Counted from the first letter of the stretch, positions 44,890 through 54,025 are shown. The stretch: 64,000 nucleotides of DNA from an uncultured Flaviramulus sp. (GCA_947495125.1 CANLXL010000002.1:496001-560000); one strand, 5' to 3'. A program made the numbers and translations. The notes: a model not told the origin generated them from the letters alone.

Positions 44890-46374
44890 TTATTTGCCTG
44901 TATTCAATTTATAGCGTACCCGATAGGGATATGTATCAAATAATTCACCGCCACCAACTATGCGCGGATCTTTTGTCTCTTTCAATTGTTGCATAAGTTG
45001 ATTATGAAGTTTTTCCTTAATTTTTGAAAATTTAGGGTTTTCATTGAGATTGTTCAACTGAAATGGATCTTCATCGATTTTATATAATTCTTCCGTCGGC
45101 CTTTTAGCGAAACTCAAATCATAGTATCTTTTATACTCCGGATGATCTTTATTTTCAATAAGAAACGATTTCGTAGGGCCATTATCGCAATCTGCGAAAC
45201 TTTTGATAGGATGTGTCGCGTTGTCGGGTACACCAGCAGGCCAACGATTTGCTTCCATATTATAGATATAGAGGTAATCTTCAGTGCGGATACCACGACA
45301 GGGATAACCTTCAATGGAAGGTGAAAGCTGCGCAGGTGTATGGCGCTCTTTACCAAAAATCATATGATTACGCTTTTTATCCACGGTTTTGTCTTTTTTA
45401 GATTTTAGAATTGGAATTAACGAATTTCCGGTCATTTGGGAAGGGACCTCTATTCCTGCTGCTTCCAGAAAGGTTGGGGCTAAATCCGTAAGAGATACAA
45501 AATCGGTGATTCTTCTGTTTGATTTTATGTTTTTCCCCCATCTGATTGCCAATGGAACTCGCACACCCATATCGTATAAATTCGATTTGCAACGCGGGAA
45601 TGGCATGCCATGATCACCTGTCATTACAATAATTGTATTATCGAGTTCTCCGGCTTCTTCTAAAATTTTTAACGCCTTGGCACAGTCTGAGTCGAAACGT
45701 TGTACTTCAAAATAATAATCGGCGATATCACTTCTTATGCTTTCAACATTCGGATAAAATTCCGGAACCTGAACCTTAGCTAAGTCCATACCAGAGGCAA
45801 CACCACTTCCTTTTTCGTAACCCCTGTGAGGATCGGATGCTCCGAGCCAAAAGCAAAAAGGCTTTTCTTTTGGTTTGGCATCCATAAATTCTTTAAAACC
45901 ATTTTTATAATTGGTTCCGGCCGGATGCTTATTAATGTATCCTCCGGCATTTATATCTCCCGGGCCAAAGCTTTTTCGCCAATATCCCACATGATAACCT
46001 GCATCTTTCATTAGCAGGGGATATACCGGGTAATCAATACTAAGTGTTGACCATAAATTGGCTCCTTCTTGCAGCCTCCAATGAAATTGGCCTGTTAAAA
46101 TGGCATTTCTACTTGGTGTGCATGAAGGACTCGAAACAAAGGCGTTTTCAAATAGAATACCTTCCGAAGCCAATCTGTTAAAAGCAGGTGTTTTTACCAC
46201 TGCATCGCCATAAGCGTTAGCATGAGGCCATCCCCAATCATCTGCAATGCAAAATAGAATATTAGGTCTTTTGACAATTTCCGTTTTTGCCTTCATTGGA
46301 TTGTACATCCCTAATAGCAGAAATGTTGAAAAGATAATCCCAAAGGCAATGGCTAGTTTTTTTAAGGATTTCAT
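44890..46374 (-). CDS. Secreted sulfatase (formylglycine-dependent)
   Basis: 494 residues, N-terminal hydrophobic signal (LAIAFGIIFSTFLLLGMYN). Sulfatase fold with metal ligands NILFCIADDWGW and the signature C-T-P-S-R beginning at Cys85 (formylglycine site). FWLGASDPHRGY near 176, IVMTGDHGMPFPRCKSNLYDMGVRVPL near 244 complete the active site. Related to the heparan/N-sulfoglucosamine sulfohydrolase group by the layout, but the substrate is not proven. It differs from the sulfatase at 38599 in length and signal type. Confidence 0.9.
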   Translation of the reverse strand: MKSLKKLAIAFGIIFSTFLLLGMYNPMKAKTEIVKRPNILFCIADDWGWPHANAYGDAVVKTPAFNRLASEGILFENAFVSSPSCTPSRNAILTGQFHWRLQEGANLWSTLSIDYPVYPLLMKDAGYHVGYWRKSFGPGDINAGGYINKHPAGTNYKNGFKEFMDAKPKEKPFCFWLGASDPHRGYEKGSGVASGMDLAKVQVPEFYPNVESIRSDIADYYFEVQRFDSDCAKALKILEEAGELDNTIIVMTGDHGMPFPRCKSNLYDMGVRVPLAIRWGKNIKSNRRITDFVSLTDLAPTFLEAAGIEVPSQMTGNSLIPILKSKKDKTVDKKRNHMIFGKERHTPAQLSPSIEGYPCRGIRTEDYLYIYNMEANRWPAGVPDNATHPIKSFADCDNGPTKSFLIENKDHPEYKRYYDLSFAKRPTEELYKIDEDPFQLNNLNENPKFSKIKEKLHNQLMQQLKETKDPRIVGGGELFDTYPYRVRYKLNTGK

Positions 46375-46513
46375 GTTTTAGAAAACAGTTTTCCTAAAAG
46401 TACTAATTATTTCTGTTGTATAAAGTATGTTTGATATTTTAATAGGTATTCTAAATGATGATTTTTTTCGCATCTCTGAGACAAATATCTTCCAAGTGCT
46501 TCAAATCTTTTTA

Positions 46514-47119
46514 TTAGAACTGATGACTTATTCCTAAATTATAAACACCCTTATACCCTAACCCAATTTCAAAATAACCGGCTATCTTTTTTCCAAATCT
46601 TAGTCCAATTCCGGTTAGGTGGAAATTAAGGTTACTGTTAGTTTGACCTCTTCTGGAGTCTTTTTTACCAGAATTTGACCGAGATTTACTAAAATTGACT
46701 GAATACCCCAGGCCTAATCCAGAATACATTTGAAATGATCGATTAGATATGTAACGATAGTTGCTTTCCAATCCTATGGTAAAGATGTTATTGATTTGTT
46801 CTCCAAGAGAAATTTTTGATAAAAACACATCTCTTGTGATCTTGCTGTAGGTAACAGTGCCACCTATCATGAGTTGATCCTTAATTGCATAATTATAATT
46901 GACATATAGCGGGCCTCTAAAAACCTTATTGTCATAAGTGAGGTTACCTATTGTAACGGCAAATACAGAAATATCAACAAGATTATCAAAAAACTGATCG
47001 GAACTTCCGACTCCATATCCTATGCTAATTTCATTTGTGCCTTTTTCTTGTGCTTTTGCTAATTGAATGCCCGTAAAAATTATTGACAAAATTAGTATAA
47101 ACGTTCTGGTATTTTTCAT
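46514..47119 (-). CDS. Predicted outer-membrane beta-barrel protein
   Basis: 201 residues from ATG 47119 (a GTG directly before it gives one more residue). Signal peptide ending near ..GIQLAKAQ. The remainder alternates polar and hydrophobic residues with aromatic girdles (NEISIGYGVGSSDQFF, YSGLGLGYSVNFSK, GYFEIGLGYKGVYNLGISHQF), typical of a small 8-stranded barrel, and ends in Phe, the usual barrel terminus. No family name recognised. Confidence 0.7.
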   Translation of the reverse strand: MKNTRTFILILSIIFTGIQLAKAQEKGTNEISIGYGVGSSDQFFDNLVDISVFAVTIGNLTYDNKVFRGPLYVNYNYAIKDQLMIGGTVTYSKITRDVFLSKISLGEQINNIFTIGLESNYRYISNRSFQMYSGLGLGYSVNFSKSRSNSGKKDSRRGQTNSNLNFHLTGIGLRFGKKIAGYFEIGLGYKGVYNLGISHQF

Positions 47120-47795
47120 CACTATTAATTTAAGTAGTTTTTAGACTTAAAGGAGGTAACTGTTGAAACACTCATCGTACGAATGTAAATAAACGCTTAT
47201 GTAAAAAATATGTTTAAGTAATATGTGAATTCAAGCCGTAATAAGTGGAGAGGGTATAAGTCAATTGGGATGCCTTCTAGCTGGAATATTATTGGAGACG
47301 GTTTAAAATTAGCGGAATTGTCAAACCTTGTTTCCATTTAAAAATTTGATTTTCATGCACCTATTTGTTTCTTGCATTTTTCGAGATGGGTTGATCATCA
47401 TTTTTTTATTCACCGCGTTTCAAATTGCTTCACTGAAGCCAGGTAAATTTAAGACTTACGGACTTCTTTTCTTTTCGGGATGAGATAATATGTTAGATTA
47501 AACCAACTTCTTCCTTTTTCATCTTTAACTTCAAAAAAAATCTTCGTTTACGAAAACACCCCTCTAATTTTAAGAATTTACAATCTGGAAATGGCAAGAG
47601 TTAATTTTAGTTTTAAAAAAAATATAAAAAGATTGTAACAACAATGACAATGGGTTTTAGAATGTCTAAGGGTGTTTAATCCCCTGAAGACTATTGAACA
47701 GAGCATGTTCTCTATGAGATTACGATTGGCGCCTTGCTCCTAAGTGTCAATATAACATTGGTTAAGTATAACCAAACGATTAAAAATAAAGGATA
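47120..47795. other. 676-bp intergenic region
   Basis: No reading frame of useful length. It holds an inverted repeat GAACA-GAGCA-TGTTC (47696-47710) and a dyad close to the protease start (47758-47775). The T-rich stretch 47390-47530 could include promoters for either flanking gene, but no clear TAnnTTTG element was found. No gene relic recognised. Confidence 0.6.
47758..47775. promoter_or_regulatory. Inverted repeat upstream of the protease gene
   Basis: TTGGTTA-AGTA-TAACCAA, a perfect 7-bp arm dyad 20 bp before the ATG at 47796. It could be an operator or an RNA hairpin near the ribosome binding site; no regulator can be assigned. Confidence 0.45.
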
Positions 47796-49889
47796 ATGGA
47801 AAATTTTATTAAAGCATATTTCAGGGTATGGATAAGTATATGTTTATTTTGTATCGTCTGCAATGTGTTTGCGCAGGCTCCTTGGAACAATGACCCAGGG
47901 TATTTGTCTATGGCCTCTAATTATGGAGACAGTTGGCAATCGACCGCTCAAAGTGTTGCATTTATTGTGGGAATAGATGGTAATGGACAATTCTTGCAAC
48001 AGACTGGTACAGCCGTCATGTTAAATAACACTGCAGCAGATTTAACACCCTATGTACTTACCGCTGCACATATATTATATGATGAGCATCAAAATTTGCT
48101 TCCTTCTCAACTCTTTTTGAGATTTGGATATCGAGAAGTGAAAAACGTTGGATTGGTGCTTTCTGCACCCGATCTGCGAACTGGTTTTACAGTTAGGGCA
48201 GTAGATTTTGATTCTGATCTGGTTTTGATTGAATTAGACCAGAAACCAGCAGGCAGTGTTGTTTATGCAGGTTGGAATCGACAATTTAAATGGGAATCGA
48301 TGGTAACCTGCTTACACCACGGTTCGGGTGATGCCCCCTCTGAACCTTACCCAATGCAAATAGCCTCGAAATCTGATGTCGATGATGACGACTATAGTGG
48401 TATTTTATTGAAACGGACAAAAACTAGTGGCGAAACCACGTATCTCTATGAAATTGGCAGGATCGATAATAACCTATTTCACACAGCACCTTGTTACAAC
48501 CAAGCACTTTCAAATCTCTATGTGTTAGAAGAATGTATGGATTATGGCAATATACAAGAAGGTTCTAGCGGAGCACCTTTATTTAATGGTCAGCATCAGA
48601 TAATTGGATTAAATGTTGCTACCGTACTTAAAGGGTATTGCTCTCCAGCAGTATCTTCCAATTACCATAAGGGGCTTGTCTCCGATTTTCCCAGTTTAAA
48701 GAATATATGGGAACAAGCCCAGCCTTACCTTGACCCGTTGGGAGTAAACCCTACGGAAATGCCTCCGTTGATTGTAAACCGGCCGGACCAAATGAACCCT
48801 GGTAACCTATTAAGCGTAGATGATTATACGCTACCTGCAGGCAGTTATACCCAGCCAAACCCCAAAACATCGTCTTCCATTCAGGAAAAGGAAATGCCAC
48901 TCCTGCTGTTTAATGATTATATAGAGAGGAATGCTGCTTTTAGCATGGGTTCTTCAACATCACTATATGGAATCGGTGGTCATGCAAATCATGGTAGTTC
49001 AGCGAACATACCGATTGCTCCGGAACCAACTTCAGATCCGAATAATTATCCAGTATTGAAAATTTATAAATATAAGGATAACACGACTTTCGGGTTAGGC
49101 AACCACGTATTTGGTTGCTATGCCACCAGTACGGATGAATCACAACTTTCGAATCACCCCTGGACCTACACATACTCTGTTGCTTCTGAGAGCTACTGGG
49201 ATTATTGGGCGAGGTATTTTGGTCATGGGCAAAAACCAATTACCAGAGAATCCAACGATCATGAGTATTGGATGAATTCATTACTTATGAACGGATATGA
49301 CGAATATAAAAAGGAAGAGCTCAGAAGACTTCAGACTATTCGAGATTTTCAGATGGCATTTGCTCTAAGTGAAACTATGACGGATAAGAAAGATTTTACA
49401 CGTTATATTGCTACTATAAATGTGCCTGCTGGAGATCATGTAGTTTCAGTGGCCTTTCCGGGGGAGGAAGCGCTTGTCAATGCTCTTATACTATTTGATC
49501 CAACTATATTTAACCAACGATATTTAACACATTTCCCTGGAGGAATATATGATCCGAATACTTATGTTGCACGACCTGTTGAGAATAAGGAAAAAGTTGT
49601 ACAAAGAGAAAATGATGTCAACAGGACATCGTATCCTTTGCAGGTTTACCCCAATCCTGTAAAGGAAGATAAGGTAACCATTACAATTGGAAAGATTGTT
49701 AGTACTCAGGATGCAACGATAGAAATTTTTAGTTTATCGGGAAGAATGCTCTACGCAGAAAAATACGAGCTTAATAGGGGTGACGATAAAATTTCTTTGA
49801 AGTTATCATCGGGTATTAGGGATGAATTTCTTATTATAAAACTAAGGGTTGGAGAGCTTGTGAAAAGTTTTAAACTTATTAAGGATTAA
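47796..49889 (+). CDS. Secreted trypsin-like serine protease with T9SS type A sorting domain
   Basis: 697 residues. Signal peptide ends near VFAQA (about 30). A chymotrypsin-fold protease follows with visible triad: His92 in LTAAHILY, Asp141 in DFDSDLVLIELD, and Ser258 in GSSGAPLF. This layout resembles lysyl endopeptidase-like proteases, which prefer basic residues; specificity is not proven. Residues about 380-560 are of unknown fold. The last 80 residues (YPLQVYPNPVKEDKVTITIG, LSGRMLYAEKYELN, VKSFKLIKD) are the T9SS type A signal. The protein is exported by the same secretion system as the 18.8-kb protein. Confidence 0.9.
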   Translation: MENFIKAYFRVWISICLFCIVCNVFAQAPWNNDPGYLSMASNYGDSWQSTAQSVAFIVGIDGNGQFLQQTGTAVMLNNTAADLTPYVLTAAHILYDEHQNLLPSQLFLRFGYREVKNVGLVLSAPDLRTGFTVRAVDFDSDLVLIELDQKPAGSVVYAGWNRQFKWESMVTCLHHGSGDAPSEPYPMQIASKSDVDDDDYSGILLKRTKTSGETTYLYEIGRIDNNLFHTAPCYNQALSNLYVLEECMDYGNIQEGSSGAPLFNGQHQIIGLNVATVLKGYCSPAVSSNYHKGLVSDFPSLKNIWEQAQPYLDPLGVNPTEMPPLIVNRPDQMNPGNLLSVDDYTLPAGSYTQPNPKTSSSIQEKEMPLLLFNDYIERNAAFSMGSSTSLYGIGGHANHGSSANIPIAPEPTSDPNNYPVLKIYKYKDNTTFGLGNHVFGCYATSTDESQLSNHPWTYTYSVASESYWDYWARYFGHGQKPITRESNDHEYWMNSLLMNGYDEYKKEELRRLQTIRDFQMAFALSETMTDKKDFTRYIATINVPAGDHVVSVAFPGEEALVNALILFDPTIFNQRYLTHFPGGIYDPNTYVARPVENKEKVVQRENDVNRTSYPLQVYPNPVKEDKVTITIGKIVSTQDATIEIFSLSGRMLYAEKYELNRGDDKISLKLSSGIRDEFLIIKLRVGELVKSFKLIKD

Positions 49890-49924
49890 TCGTTTTTGAT
49901 CACTTTGTTTTCGGATAACAAACC

Positions 49925-50283
49925 TTATAAATATGTTGTGTCTAATAAACCATCACCACCTACATCTTCTATTTCGCCGATAAACTATGGAGCTAATGTC
50001 TGAGTAGTAAAAGTCGATAACACCTTCTCCTTGTGAATTGGTAATAATATTGGGTTTCCAAAGTAAAGTATTTTCGGAATCAGGAAAGAATCTTATAAGC
50101 TTTCAACCATAAATCCTCTTGGGTTTCATAGATGTCTTTACTCATTCGAAGATATTTAGTTTTAGAAGATTTAAAATTAGAGAGATGATGTATTTGACTG
50201 GTAAGTTTTTCTAAACCAAAATCTGTTGTTTGAGAATTGGTAGTTAAAGTAAACAGCAGCACCAAGAAAAATGCAGACTTCAT
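49925..50283 (-). pseudogene. Decayed MG-domain/TonB-plug type protein gene
   Basis: An intact start and signal peptide (MKSAFFLVLLFTLTTNSQ) is followed by TKYLRMSKDIYETQEDLWLKAY, the start of the MG2-like module of large TonB-plug proteins. At 50080-50090 the frame stops, but the +1 frame continues with SENTLLWKPNIITNSQGEG and a YSDIS motif; after one more frame change near 49980 it reads FIGEIEDVGGDGLLDTTYL and stops at 49925. These are the conserved last 50 residues of the same family. So about 700-800 internal codons are missing and two frames are broken. The 67-residue frame at 50080-50283 is therefore not a real small protein. Confidence 0.75.
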
Positions 50284-50286
50284 ATA

Positions 50287-51378
50287 TTACAGGGTAACAT
50301 CTTTAGTAAATAGTTCTTTAAGTTTTTGCTTTAAATTATCTCCTCTTAAATACCTGGCAATGATTACCCCGTTTTCATCAATTAAAAAGTTATCTGGTAT
50401 GGCAGAGATTCCATAGATTATTGCAGCTTCATTATCCAAACCTTTTAGGTCACTAATATTTTGCCAAATTAAGCCATCATTTTCTATAGCTTTCAACCAT
50501 CTTTCTTTATTACTATCTAATGAAATACCAACAATTTCAAAGCCTTTGGCTTTATATAATTTATATTCTTTAACCAGCTCTGGATTGAACGCTCTACAGG
50601 GACCACACCAAGAAGCCCAAAATTCTATTAACGTGTATTTACCTTTTACTTCTGAAATTTTGATAGCTTCTCCTTTATTATTTAATTGTTCAAAGTCAAC
50701 AAATTTATCTCCAATTTTCGGGTTTTTGTTTAAATCTATAAAACGTGATATTGATTTCCCCTCTTTTGTTAATTGTAATGCCTTACTTAGTTTTGAAAAT
50801 AATTTATGAGTCTCTTTAGCTCCTAATTTTTTCATGGTAGATTGATGTAAAACAGTAAGACTTTCATACGAGTTTGGATAATCTTTAATGAAGCTTTGAT
50901 TGATTTTCACTTCTTCATCTATCATTTTTTCATAGACGACAAAGAGTGAATCTCGATTATTATCGGTTACCATTTTACCAAGTTCTTCCATTTCTTTATA
51001 AATAGAGTCCTTTCGCTGTTTAAGGATATCGGCTTCTTTTTGTGTTTGAGAGCCGGCTACATTACTATGACGCATATTACCTTTTTCCCCGCTAATGGTT
51101 ATGGTATTGTTTTCCAGCCAAAATGTTTTGGTGTCTCTGGTACTTTCTATGCGTAATACCACTTTCGTTGGCCTTTCCACATGGCCTTGAAATTGAAACT
51201 CCTCATTCATAACCATAGCAGTATCTAAAATAGTTTCCGTATTCAGGTACATCACCACTTTGGTACTGTCTGGCATATTTTTGACGATACCATTAACGAT
51301 AAATCCTGATACAGCTTGATTTTTTTGACACGACGCGACCAAGAGCAGCGAAGTAATTACGCATAAAAGATTTTTCAT
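50287..51378 (-). CDS. TlpA-like thiol-disulfide oxidoreductase, DUF4369 lipoprotein
   Basis: 363 residues, lipoprotein (lipobox VASC near 17). DUF4369 at about 25-130 (FIVNGIVKNMPDSTKVVMYL, ITISGEKG), a helical linker, then a TlpA/AhpC-TSA thioredoxin domain (about 225-363) with WCGPC active site at Trp257-Cys261. DUF4369-TlpA proteins are periplasmic reductases with unknown partners, often beside outer-membrane protein genes. Here it lies 3 bp upstream of the decayed TonB-plug gene on the same strand, so it may have lost its partner. Confidence 0.9.
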   Translation of the reverse strand: MKNLLCVITSLLLVASCQKNQAVSGFIVNGIVKNMPDSTKVVMYLNTETILDTAMVMNEEFQFQGHVERPTKVVLRIESTRDTKTFWLENNTITISGEKGNMRHSNVAGSQTQKEADILKQRKDSIYKEMEELGKMVTDNNRDSLFVVYEKMIDEEVKINQSFIKDYPNSYESLTVLHQSTMKKLGAKETHKLFSKLSKALQLTKEGKSISRFIDLNKNPKIGDKFVDFEQLNNKGEAIKISEVKGKYTLIEFWASWCGPCRAFNPELVKEYKLYKAKGFEIVGISLDSNKERWLKAIENDGLIWQNISDLKGLDNEAAIIYGISAIPDNFLIDENGVIIARYLRGDNLKQKLKELFTKDVTL

Positions 51379-51497
51379 GATTGATGCTTAAAACATCTAA
51401 AGTTATGAAATAAATGATTTACTTAATGAAGAAGTATTATTTTTAAGTTAATAACACCTCAAAAGTTTGTGGCTTAAATCTATTTTTAGCAATACAC

Positions 51498-51842
51498 TTA
51501 TTGCGATCGTTTGTGTGGCGTATGTTTTATTTTTTCTCTGAAATATAGAAATAAAGGAAGACCGCCTGCAATACCAAAGGCAAAAGTGTATAGCCAAATG
51601 AGAAAAATGTTTTTTATACCATTTTTTTTTGATTCTCTATAAGACCAGATCAAGAATAATACAACGATGAATAATAAATCGGTTATGAATGCAGATGAAA
51701 TATTATTGGCGAACATACCATGAAATGTATTTAAAGGTTTGGCATAAAGTAAATAATTCCCCGATTTTAGGCTTTCAAATACTACAAATATGTTTGGAAG
51801 TATGGTTCCGATTATAGTCAATAATAGATATGTCTTTTTCAT
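51498..51842 (-). CDS. DUF2834 membrane protein, probable Crp/Fnr-A target
   Basis: 114 residues from ATG 51842. Three hydrophobic helices; the motif FANNISSAFITDLLFIVVLFLIW (about 45-67, split here for reading) and a C-terminal LPLFLYFRE are typical of DUF2834. Function unknown. Its promoter lies in the 65-bp gap behind the Crp/Fnr gene and holds a TTGAC-N4-GTCAA site and a TAGATTTG -7 element. A longer frame starting at 51902 would run through that site, which supports the start used here. Confidence 0.82.
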   Translation of the reverse strand: MKKTYLLLTIIGTILPNIFVVFESLKSGNYLLYAKPLNTFHGMFANNISSAFITDLLFIVVLFLIWSYRESKKNGIKNIFLIWLYTFAFGIAGGLPLFLYFREKIKHTPHKRSQ

Positions 51843-51857
51843 AATATGATTTTGAAA

Positions 51858-51865
51858 CAAATCTA
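51858..51865 (-). promoter_or_regulatory. -7 element of the DUF2834 gene
   Basis: TAGATTTG on the minus strand fits TAnnTTTG exactly and gives a predicted start near 51854, 12 nt before the ATG. Confidence 0.65.
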
Positions 51866-51888
51866 TTAAGAACTTAAAACCTGGTACA

Positions 51889-51902
51889 TTGACAATCGTC
51901 AA
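51889..51902. promoter_or_regulatory. FNR-type palindrome after the Crp/Fnr-A gene
   Basis: TTGAC-AATC-GTCAA: arms identical by inversion, 4-bp spacer. Centre 51895.5, about 41-42 bp before the predicted start of the DUF2834 gene (class II activator position). It starts 5 bp after the Crp/Fnr stop codon. Confidence 0.7.
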
Positions 51903-51907
51903 GAAAT

Positions 51908-52483
51908 TTACTTTGAGAAAATTCTTTTTCTAATTCTGCTCAATGTTTCAGGTGCGACTCCTAAAAAGCTCGCCAATTGGTGTTGTGGAATGCGCTGAAT
52001 TAAGCGATGATTTGTTTCTAACAACTGTACATATCGTTTTTCTGCATTTTGAGTTACGAAGGCGGAAATAATATCTTGATAAACTATAAGTTCCTGTTCC
52101 ATAATTACACGCGCCAGAAATTCAAATTTAGGAAATAACTGGAGGAGTTCATAGGCTGTTTCAAATGAAATTATCGCCATTTCGGATGCTTCAAGCGTTT
52201 CTAAATATTGTTTAGAAGCCGATTGTTTTGTAAAACTTTCGTAAGCGCTTACAAACGAATCTTCAAAATAAAAATAGGCTGTTTTTTCTTCAATGCCTAC
52301 CTTGTAAAATAATCTTACCGAACCTTTAATAATAAAGTAAAAGGCTTTGGAGATTTCACCTTCAGAAAGCAATAAATGGCCTTTTTTAAATCTCTCTATT
52401 GGAACGTTGTTCTTTAAATAGGTTTTTTCTTCTTCATTTAAAGTTGTATGTACTTCAAGATGTTTTATGAGTGCGCTAATCAT
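51908..52483 (-). CDS. Crp/Fnr family regulator (Crp/Fnr-A)
   Basis: 191 residues, cyclic-nucleotide-binding fold at about 25-130 (GHLLLSEGEISKAFYFIIKGSVRLFYKV), a dimer helix, and a helix-turn-helix at the C-terminus (PQHQLASFLGVAPETLSRIRK). The recognition helix carries E-T-L-S-R, the FNR-type contact set. No cysteine cluster of an iron-sulfur FNR is seen near the N-terminus, so it is not an oxygen sensor of that type. It lies upstream of the DUF2834 gene and an FNR-type palindrome follows its stop codon. Confidence 0.9.
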   Translation of the reverse strand: MISALIKHLEVHTTLNEEEKTYLKNNVPIERFKKGHLLLSEGEISKAFYFIIKGSVRLFYKVGIEEKTAYFYFEDSFVSAYESFTKQSASKQYLETLEASEMAIISFETAYELLQLFPKFEFLARVIMEQELIVYQDIISAFVTQNAEKRYVQLLETNHRLIQRIPQHQLASFLGVAPETLSRIRKRIFSK

Positions 52484-52520
52484 AATTATTGCTAATATGG
52501 AAATATGCTTTTTGGATGAT

Positions 52521-52544
52521 ATTCACGGGATAATCCAAGTGAAT
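52521..52544. promoter_or_regulatory. Inverted repeat upstream of Crp/Fnr-A
   Basis: ATTCAC and GTGAAT, arms 6 bp, separated by 12 bp, 38 bp before the Crp/Fnr ATG. It may be an operator for autoregulation, although its arms differ from the TTGAC site found downstream. Confidence 0.35.
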
Positions 52545-52648
52545 TTAAGCAATTTTTCAACGCCGTTACATTTAATTTTTGTATCAATACGTTGAAAGGT
52601 GCTGAAAAGCATGATTCGACATTAAAAGGAATTCAATCAAAAATAGAC

Positions 52649-54025
52649 CTATCGCGTTTTTAAATTCCGGATAGTTTTTACAAATACCTCCTGAATATCA
52701 TATTTAAGAATATGTCCGTTTCTATTGGTTGCCCATTTTCCATCTGCCATAGTACCTAAATGCATATGGGCATCTGTCCCATAAACAATGGTTGATGATA
52801 AATTTTCCGGAGATGTACAAGCCAATAGAGGCGTATCAGCATCATAGACCACCGCATCCAATGGTTCACCAATTTTAAAATAGGTTTCATTAAAATTATT
52901 CATGGCTTTTCTACCGGATTTTAAGGCCATATCAATCCCAAACAAGCCACTGTCACCTTGCCCGGGTAGATAAAAGGAGTTACGTTTATGGCTCGTTAGG
53001 CGTTGGCCATAATCCAGAATACGCAACTCTTCTAAGGGGTTTAGTCCTATATGAGAATCGGTACCAATACTCCATTGGCCACCATGGTGCTGGTACAAAT
53101 CTAAATGAAAAATACCATCCCCCAAATTACCTTCAGTTGAAGGGCATAAAACGACGTTGGCCCCTGTTTTTGCTGTACCAATAGTTTCTTCATTTGTTAA
53201 ATGTGTAGCATGTACCAGATGGTAACGATCACTCATATTAATGTTGTCCAGCATCCATTCAAGAGGGCGTTGATTTAAATAGGCCAGAGAATCTTCAATT
53301 TCTTTGAGTTGTTCGGCGATATGAATATGAAAGGGAACATCTTTTGGAAATTCTGAAGCCACTTTTTTAATGAGTTCCGGCTCTACACCACGCATCGAGT
53401 GAATACCAATGGCAATGTTTGCTCCGGAATAGGCTTTCGTTGCATTTTCACTACTTTTATAAAGTTTATGATAGGCATCTATATCTGAAGAAATAAACCG
53501 ACGTTGTCCATCAGTTGGTGGTTTCCCAAAGCCTCCTTTTTGATAAAAAATAGGGATTAGTGTTATCTTAATGCCGGTTTTTTTTGCTGCCGAAACCAAC
53601 CGACTTCCCATTTCCGCAAGGTTATTATAGAGTGCCCCATTTTTGTCATGATGGACATAATGAAATTCTGCAACATTGGTATATCCATGCCGCAACATTT
53701 CGGCATATAGCATGGTTGCAATCGCTTCGAACTGATCTGGGTTTACAGTGAGTGCCAGCTTGTACATAGCATCACGCCATGACCAAAAATCGTCAGGGAT
53801 TCCGGTACCTTCATGACGTTCTGCCAACCCGGCCATGGCATATTGAAAGGCATGTGAATGCGCATTCTGAAATCCCGGGATGGCAAATCCATTGACAAAT
53901 TCGGCATACTTTGATTGCGATTCGCAATCGATGGACGTGATCAAGCCTTTATTGTTGACCTGTATTTTAACATTGTTTTTCCAGCCTTCACTGGTTAAAA
54001 GTCCTTTAAATAAAAATGATTTCAT
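52649..54025 (-). CDS. hutF: Formimidoylglutamate deiminase (HutF)
   Basis: 458 residues, amidohydrolase superfamily. Metal ligands appear in GFQNAHSHAFQYAM (about 55-68), VPFHIHIAEQ (about 228-237), LVHATHLTN (about 267-275) and IGTDSHIGLNPLEELR (about 316-331). The FWSWRDAMYKLA stretch near 87 is typical of HutF. It converts formimidoylglutamate to formylglutamate plus ammonia. It begins one base after hutG, sharing the A of TAATG, so the two are translationally coupled. hutH, hutU and hutI are not in the window. Confidence 0.93.
   Translation of the reverse strand: MKSFLFKGLLTSEGWKNNVKIQVNNKGLITSIDCESQSKYAEFVNGFAIPGFQNAHSHAFQYAMAGLAERHEGTGIPDDFWSWRDAMYKLALTVNPDQFEAIATMLYAEMLRHGYTNVAEFHYVHHDKNGALYNNLAEMGSRLVSAAKKTGIKITLIPIFYQKGGFGKPPTDGQRRFISSDIDAYHKLYKSSENATKAYSGANIAIGIHSMRGVEPELIKKVASEFPKDVPFHIHIAEQLKEIEDSLAYLNQRPLEWMLDNINMSDRYHLVHATHLTNEETIGTAKTGANVVLCPSTEGNLGDGIFHLDLYQHHGGQWSIGTDSHIGLNPLEELRILDYGQRLTSHKRNSFYLPGQGDSGLFGIDMALKSGRKAMNNFNETYFKIGEPLDAVVYDADTPLLACTSPENLSSTIVYGTDAHMHLGTMADGKWATNRNGHILKYDIQEVFVKTIRNLKTR

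Noticed and set aside
50080-50283. A 67-residue secreted protein
   Set aside because: The sequence after its stop continues in another frame with a family-specific C-terminus, so the frame is the remaining 5' part of a decayed gene.
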